Shown piece by piece: positions 59,512-64,000 of a DNA stretch of 64,000 bases. The stretch spans positions 62,001-126,000 of the forward strand of contig CAWUJH010000002.1 in assembly GCA_963922875.1 (NCBI GenBank), given 5' to 3'. The translations under genes were made by a program, and so were the position numbers. The notes beneath the pieces were generated by a model. The model worked only from the letters and a program-made list of their open reading frames with translations. It was not told where the DNA came from and did not search any database. The stretch's first letter is position 1; every line of letters begins with the position of its first letter. This DNA is from Ketobacter sp963922875 (GTDB lineage: Bacteria; Pseudomonadota; Gammaproteobacteria; Pseudomonadales; Ketobacteraceae).

Positions 59512-61542
59512 ATGGGTATGCCAGAGCAAACAATGAAAGCTCGGACCATAGGCACAGCTGCAACTACTGATCTAAACAAAATACCACAACAGGGGTTGTC
59601 GCCGTTGCGGGTTGTGGTGATCGGCAGTGGTCCAGTCGGGGTGCAGTTTGCCCAGGAATTGTTGAAGCGAGGTTTTGGCGGCAGTATTCAGCTGTTCGGG
59701 GATGAGCCGTGGCGCCCTTATAATCGCATTCAATTGTCTTCGCTGCTGGCCGGAGATATTACCTTTGATGATGTCATCTATCCTGAAATTCGATCAGACA
59801 CTAAACGTCTCCATTTCTTGAATCGACGGGTCACCCTGCTGGATGTTGATTCTAAGTTGGTGGTTGATGACCGTGGCTTGTCCCATCCCTATGATTACGT
59901 TGTTTTTGCTACGGGGTCGCGACCGTGGTTGCCTTCTGTTGAAGGCATCAAATCACCCGGAGTTTATGTATTCCGTGACTTGAATGATGCCCAAAAGTTA
60001 ATAGCACGAACAGTACGAACTCGCCATACTGTGGTGGTGGGCGGTGGCCTCTTGGGCGTTGAAGCGGCTCGCGCGATGCAACGCAACAACACTCAGGTTA
60101 CTTTAGTCCACCAGAGTGACCGCCTAATGAATCGGCAATTGGACATTCAGGCAGGCACCATTCTAAAGCGCACTCTGGAAGGCTATGGCATTGAAGTGGT
60201 GCTCAACTCGGGGGTGAAAAGAGTCGTGGCGGGGCATCAGGTTGAAGCCATTGAACTCAGGAATGGCCAGCTGATTCCCTGTGATACCGTGATATTTTCA
60301 ACCGGAATTCAACCCAATGTAGAGTTGGCACGTCAGGCCGGGGTGCGGGTAGGGCGAGGGATAGTCGTCAACGACGATTTGGCCACGAATCAAACGGATG
60401 TGTTTGCCGTTGGCGAGTGTGCCGAGCATGATGGACAAATTTATGGTTTGTTAGCACCGGGCTTGGAGCAGGCTGCTATACTGGCCGACCGGCTATGTGG
60501 TGGCCAAGCCCATTACCGGGGCTCACTTACCGCAACGCAACTCAAAATTCTGGATTTACCAATATTCACCGCGGGCTGGGTTAGCGATGAATACGAAAAT
60601 CTAATTGATGAAACGATTGCTTACACTGAAGATTCCGGTGAATACCGCAAGCTTTACCTAAAGCGGGGACGCTTGAAAGGAGTCGTTGCTGTTGGGCGGG
60701 CAGAAGAAAAAAATCGATTACAGCAAGCGCTGAGTAATGAACAGCGCTTATACCCGTGGCAGTTGAAGCGCTTTAAACAAGAGGGAAAACTTTGGCCTCA
60801 GGAAGAAGCGCAGCATGTTAAAGAGTGGCCTAAAGCGGCAGTTGTGTGCAACTGTCGTGGCGTAACCAAGGGTGAATTAGTGGCGGCGCAGCTCGGTGGT
60901 TGTCAAAGTGTCACTGAGCTAGCGGAAGCAACGGGAGCGTCAAACGTGTGCGGCTCATGCAAACCGTTGTTGGCGGATCTGGTCGGTGCGCCTTTTGAAC
61001 CAGAACCCGTACTAGCTGCAGGTAAACCACTGCTCGTAGTGGTTTTGCTCTGCTTAATATTGGGTGGCTTGGCTTTGGCGTTACCAGTACCTGATCCTGC
61101 ACTTGAGTTTCATAAGATCTCCTGGTTGGAGCGGTTTTGGAACGATTCTCTATTAAAGCAAATCACCGGTTTTACCTTACTAGGGCTCAGTGTTCTTGCC
61201 ACCTTGTTGGCATTACGTAAACGAATTACTGCCATCAGTTTTGGCACCTTTCCCTGGTGGCGTTTTATCCATACGGCGCTGGGTTTGATTGCCCTCCTGA
61301 CACTCTATTTACACACAGGCTTTTCACTAGGGGATCATTTGAATAAATACTTAATGACTGATTTTGTGCTGTTGGCCGTTGTTGGAGCCTTGGCGGGTTT
61401 AGTGGTGGCGGCGGAGCGTTATGTGCAAGTGGGATACACCAGTAAACGTCTGCGTCAATGGTTCACTCACGCTCATATAATACTGTTTTGGCCGCTTCCT
61501 GTATTACTGGGTTTTCATGTGTTGAGTGTGTATTTTTTTTAG
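59512..61542 (+). CDS. NirB-like FAD/NAD(P)H oxidoreductase fused to [2Fe-2S] and b-heme membrane domains
   Basis: 676 residues from ATG 59512 (GTG 59509 and ATG 59518 also possible). In order: an FAD Rossmann motif VVVIGSGPVGVQFAQELL; an NAD(P)H motif VVVGGGLLGVEAARAM and AVGECAEHDGQIYGLLAPG, as in NirB or rubredoxin reductases; then a BFD-type [2Fe-2S] domain, VVCNCRGVTKGELV and NVCGSCKPLL. After residue 510 come about five transmembrane helices. Helices 3 and 5 each carry an H-X13-H pair (about His587/His601 and His655/His669), a layout suited to two stacked b hemes. It likely moves electrons from cytoplasmic NAD(P)H across the membrane. The next gene, a multiheme cytochrome, begins 8 bases later. 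Confidence 0.85.
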   Translation: MGMPEQTMKARTIGTAATTDLNKIPQQGLSPLRVVVIGSGPVGVQFAQELLKRGFGGSIQLFGDEPWRPYNRIQLSSLLAGDITFDDVIYPEIRSDTKRLHFLNRRVTLLDVDSKLVVDDRGLSHPYDYVVFATGSRPWLPSVEGIKSPGVYVFRDLNDAQKLIARTVRTRHTVVVGGGLLGVEAARAMQRNNTQVTLVHQSDRLMNRQLDIQAGTILKRTLEGYGIEVVLNSGVKRVVAGHQVEAIELRNGQLIPCDTVIFSTGIQPNVELARQAGVRVGRGIVVNDDLATNQTDVFAVGECAEHDGQIYGLLAPGLEQAAILADRLCGGQAHYRGSLTATQLKILDLPIFTAGWVSDEYENLIDETIAYTEDSGEYRKLYLKRGRLKGVVAVGRAEEKNRLQQALSNEQRLYPWQLKRFKQEGKLWPQEEAQHVKEWPKAAVVCNCRGVTKGELVAAQLGGCQSVTELAEATGASNVCGSCKPLLADLVGAPFEPEPVLAAGKPLLVVVLLCLILGGLALALPVPDPALEFHKISWLERFWNDSLLKQITGFTLLGLSVLATLLALRKRITAISFGTFPWWRFIHTALGLIALLTLYLHTGFSLGDHLNKYLMTDFVLLAVVGALAGLVVAAERYVQVGYTSKRLRQWFTHAHIILFWPLPVLLGFHVLSVYFF

Positions 61543-61550
61543 GATAGTTC

Positions 61551-62933
61551 GTGAAAAAAGTAACGTGGTTCTATGTTCTGTTGACTTTGGTCGTTTTGGC
61601 TGGAGGTGCCTATTTGGGGTTTGAGATGTTTATGAAGCCACAAAAGGAGAACTTTCTTATTGGTGGAACCACTCACGGTCATCATCAAATCGAACTGGCC
61701 TGTGCTACTTGCCATCAGTCACCTTTTGGCGGTGGTGAGGTATTGCAAGAAGCCTGTGTTGATTGTCATGGTGCGGAGTTAGCCAAGGTTGATGACTCTC
61801 ATCCGAAATCAAAATTCACTGACCCTCGTAATGCCGACCGACTGGAAGAAATCGATGCGCGTTATTGTGTGGCTTGTCATCGAGAGCACCAGCCAGAGTT
61901 AACTCAGGCCATGGGCGTTACTTTGCCCCAGGACTTTTGCATTTCCTGCCATCATGATATTGCTGAAGATCGCAGCTCCCATGAGGGTATGGAATTTGAT
62001 ACCTGTGCTTCCGCAGGTTGCCATAATTTCCACGATAATAAAGCACTATACGAAGACTTTCTCTTGGCGCATCGAAATGAACCGGCCATAGCTGAGGCTC
62101 CAGTGGTGGCGGCGATGCAGCAGTATGTTGTTCATAAAAGTGGGGCAGAGAAGCAAATACCAGCACCCGATTATCCTCAGCAAGCCACCGAAGTTGCTGA
62201 TATCGTGGCTCAATGGAGTACCAGTGCCCATGCTCATCCTGATTCCAATTGCTCGGCCTGTCACGGTGCGGCTGAGCAATGGGTGGACCAGCCGGATGTT
62301 TTGGTTTGTGCTGACTGTCATGACAATCAAACCCGAGGGTTCTTAAGCGGTAAACATGGCATGCGCCTGTCAGTGCACCAGGATCCGGTCAGATCCTACC
62401 CGATCAATCCATCCTTGCGGGAATTGCAGGAAGGGAACAACCGGATGTTTTCACCTATGCGTCCTGAACTGGGTCGTTTGCCTTTCAAGGCAGACGCCAT
62501 GCACAATGAACTTACATGCAATACCTGCCATAAGCCTCACGGTTATGAATTGAAGCAAGCGGCTATTGATGCATGCTTGGGTTGCCACGAAGATGATCAT
62601 ACCCAAGCCTATAAAGAGTCACCTCATTATCAGTTGGTATTACGAGAGGAAACTGGGGAATTACCCTTGGGCAGCGGCGTCACTTGCGCTACCTGTCATT
62701 TACCGAAAGTGGAAGATCCAGCTGCTGCGAACCGCTTTATCACCCAGCACAATATTAACGAAAATTTAAGACCGAATGAAAAAATGGTGCGCACAGTGTG
62801 CCTGGATTGTCATGGTTTGCAATTTACTTTGGACTCCCTGGCAGACCCACAATTAATACGAAGCAATTTTAACGGGCGATCCAAGGTCGCCATAGACAGT
62901 ATTCAAATGGCAATCGATAGAGAAGAGGAGTGA
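61551..62933 (+). CDS. Membrane-anchored undecaheme c-type cytochrome
   Basis: 460 residues: an N-terminal anchor helix (WFYVLLTLVVLAGGAYLGF), then a periplasmic chain with ten C-x-x-C-H sites, beginning at residues 51, 69, 106, 130, 234, 253, 323, 342, 379 and 417, plus one C-x4-C-H (residues 152-158). That is eleven likely hemes. Free His residues are abundant (THGHHQIE near the start), fitting bis-His ligation. The site spacing recalls cytochrome c3-type folds in the first 160 residues. GTG 61551 follows AGGA that overlaps the stop of the preceding gene. Role: probably electron acceptor for the upstream oxidoreductase. The terminal acceptor is unknown. Confidence 0.92.
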   Translation: MKKVTWFYVLLTLVVLAGGAYLGFEMFMKPQKENFLIGGTTHGHHQIELACATCHQSPFGGGEVLQEACVDCHGAELAKVDDSHPKSKFTDPRNADRLEEIDARYCVACHREHQPELTQAMGVTLPQDFCISCHHDIAEDRSSHEGMEFDTCASAGCHNFHDNKALYEDFLLAHRNEPAIAEAPVVAAMQQYVVHKSGAEKQIPAPDYPQQATEVADIVAQWSTSAHAHPDSNCSACHGAAEQWVDQPDVLVCADCHDNQTRGFLSGKHGMRLSVHQDPVRSYPINPSLRELQEGNNRMFSPMRPELGRLPFKADAMHNELTCNTCHKPHGYELKQAAIDACLGCHEDDHTQAYKESPHYQLVLREETGELPLGSGVTCATCHLPKVEDPAAANRFITQHNINENLRPNEKMVRTVCLDCHGLQFTLDSLADPQLIRSNFNGRSKVAIDSIQMAIDREEE

Positions 62934-62936
62934 ACT

Positions 62937-63512
62937 ATGAAAGCGTTAAAAATTTGGGGTACTTTAGTAGTGGCAACAAGTGCGGTAGTTATGACTGGCT
63001 GTGGCAGCGAAGAAAAAGCCGCCGGGATTGATCCGCAGGTAATGGCTGATTCGTTGTTTGCCGTTATGAACGCAGATCGGGCGAACTATACCAAACTCAT
63101 CATTCAACGACTGGGAGCGCAAGCAAAAATTATTAAGCCGGACGAGCATTGGACTGATCTCGAAAATGGTGCACCTTTGCCAGCGCAGATGTTTCGGTTT
63201 GGCGCTGAAGCTGTAGCGGAGCGTACCGATGCATTTAGCTATTCGTTACAATCACTATGGCCAGTGAACAAACAGAATGCACCGAGAACCGATATAGAAA
63301 AAACCGGTTTACAATTTATCGTCGATAATCCCGGTAAGAATTACTACGGTGAAGAAGAGTTGGGTGGTGTAAAGTACTATACAGCTGTTTACCCAGACGT
63401 GGCTGTTGCGATGCCTTGTGTAGATTGCCATAACAACCACAAAGACTCACCAAAAACGGACTTTAAAATCGGTGATACCATGGGTGGTGTAGTAATACGC
63501 ATACCCATGTAA
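62937..63512 (+). CDS. Monoheme DUF3365 (Tll0287-like) lipoprotein
   Basis: 191 residues. The N-terminus ends in a lipobox (V-M-T-G-C), so it is probably lipid-anchored. The single heme motif C-V-D-C-H lies near residue 162, within AVAMPCVDCHNNHKDSP. FVVDNP-like IVDNPGKNYYGEEELGGVKYY and GDTMGGVVIRIPM are typical of DUF3365/Tll0287-like domains, PAS-like modules often linked to sensor proteins. GAAGAGGAG precedes ATG 62937, only 3 bases after the multiheme cytochrome. The three genes clearly form one operon. It may be a carrier, or a redox or ligand sensor, for the chain. Confidence 0.88.
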   Translation: MKALKIWGTLVVATSAVVMTGCGSEEKAAGIDPQVMADSLFAVMNADRANYTKLIIQRLGAQAKIIKPDEHWTDLENGAPLPAQMFRFGAEAVAERTDAFSYSLQSLWPVNKQNAPRTDIEKTGLQFIVDNPGKNYYGEEELGGVKYYTAVYPDVAVAMPCVDCHNNHKDSPKTDFKIGDTMGGVVIRIPM

Positions 63513-63602
63513 CTTAGGCCAAGACCTTTAGACACCATTGGCTTGTCAGTCTACTCCGTTGAGACGGCAAGCCGCTATTATTCGGTCAAATCCCGCAAAG
63601 GA

Positions 63603-63631
63603 TTGGGTTGTTTACCTTATTCCCTTATACT
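63603..63631 (+). promoter_or_regulatory. Candidate glnS promoter
   Basis: TTGGGT at 63603-63608 and TATACT at 63626-63631 are 17 bases apart, 93 bases before the glnS start. It is the best promoter-like pair in the 211-base gap after the DUF3365 gene. Confidence 0.4.
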
Positions 63632-63723
63632 ACTTCCTGTAAATTAAGCTCACTTCAAGATGTCGCACCCGCCCGTGATAATAGAGGGTAAGTGCTTGTA
63701 AACTCGGGGAAATACTGAATTTT

Positions 63724-64000
63724 ATGAATAAAACTGATGCCGTGGCACCTTCGCACTTTATTCGCCAATTGATTGAAAAGGATCTTGCTGCCGGTAAGAA
63801 TGGTGGCCGTGTGGCTACTCGTTTCCCTCCAGAACCTAACGGTTACCTTCACATAGGGCATGCAAAGTCAATTTGCTTAAATTTTTCTATGGCGAATGAT
63901 TTTCAAGGTACCTGCAATCTGCGTTTTGATGACACAAACCCGGAAAAAGAAAGCCAGGAATATATCAATGCCATCAAAAAAGATGTGGAATGGTTGGGGT
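63724..64000 (+). CDS. glnS: Glutaminyl-tRNA synthetase, C-terminus off the right edge
   Basis: The first 92 codons are visible. SHFIRQLIEKDLAAGKNGG, RFPPEPNGYLHIGHAKSICL (the H-I-G-H ATP-binding motif), CNLRFDDTNPEKESQEYI and IKKDVEWLG match GlnRS rather than bacterial GltX, which lacks the P-P-E-P-N-G-Y-L-H context. It charges tRNA-Gln directly. GGGGAA lies about a dozen bases before ATG 63724. Identity firm; full length not seen. Confidence 0.95.
   Translation, partial: MNKTDAVAPSHFIRQLIEKDLAAGKNGGRVATRFPPEPNGYLHIGHAKSICLNFSMANDFQGTCNLRFDDTNPEKESQEYINAIKKDVEWLG

Overview
The window reads as core chromosome of a Gram-negative gammaproteobacterium, most likely a marine or brackish relative of the Pseudomonadales/Oceanospirillales. 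Supporting signs are a complete Na+-translocating NADH:quinone reductase (NQR) operon, lipid A/KDO genes, a Lol lipoprotein exporter, the type IV pilus protein PilZ, and moderate base composition. Gene order (gap, nqr, sth, lol, comEC, exbBD, lpxK, kdsB, ptp, murB, rne, rluC, sppA, maf, yceD, rpmF, plsX, fabD, fabG, acpP, fabF, pabC, mltG, tmk, holB, pilZ, tatD, TetR, DUF1285) closely follows what I remember of Pseudomonas aeruginosa, with local insertions and losses. No tRNA, rRNA, CRISPR array, transposase or phage gene was seen.

Layout. 1-6 kb: an SRPBCC protein cut by the left edge, a CBS-domain protein, a membrane protein with an M48 peptidase fold but no zinc motif, a TetR regulator whose tail overlaps it, and a long-form GAPDH. 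6.3-15.4 kb: nqrABCDEF with its maturation genes apbE (flavin transferase) and nqrM, then soluble transhydrogenase sthA and a VanZ-like protein. 15.4-20.6 kb: a 1572-residue secreted protein of tandem ASH-type beta-sandwich repeats. 20.7-26.4 kb, minus strand: a degenerate HD-GYP protein, a putative lipoprotein aminopeptidase, a glycerophosphodiesterase, the agmatine-to-putrescine pair aguA/aguB, a small secreted protein and a PilZ-domain protein.

26.6-36 kb: a Lol permease and ATPase, a DUF2062 protein, ComEC/Rec2 with an eroded nuclease-like tail, ExbB/ExbD, LpxK, KdsB, a low-molecular-weight phosphatase and MurB. 36-43.7 kb: RNase E with a long structured leader, diverging from rluC, a HAD phosphatase and SppA; then a TetR gene and maf on the minus strand. 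43.8-55.6 kb: the fatty-acid/ribosome operon (yceD to fabF, no fabH), pabC, mltG, tmk and holB chained by 4-base overlaps, then pilZ, tatD and rmuC. 55.6-59.3 kb: a possible small RNA, a permuted papain-fold protein, a class V aminotransferase-fold enzyme, a TetR regulator and a DUF1285 protein.

The most unusual block is 59.5-63.5 kb, three tightly linked genes that look like one transmembrane electron-transfer chain. The first is an FAD/NAD(P)H oxidoreductase fused to a BFD-type [2Fe-2S] domain and a membrane domain with two HX13H pairs, suited to two b hemes. The second is a membrane-anchored undecaheme cytochrome c. The third is a monoheme DUF3365 lipoprotein. I do not recognise this set as a characterised system. 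glnS begins at the right edge and is cut off.
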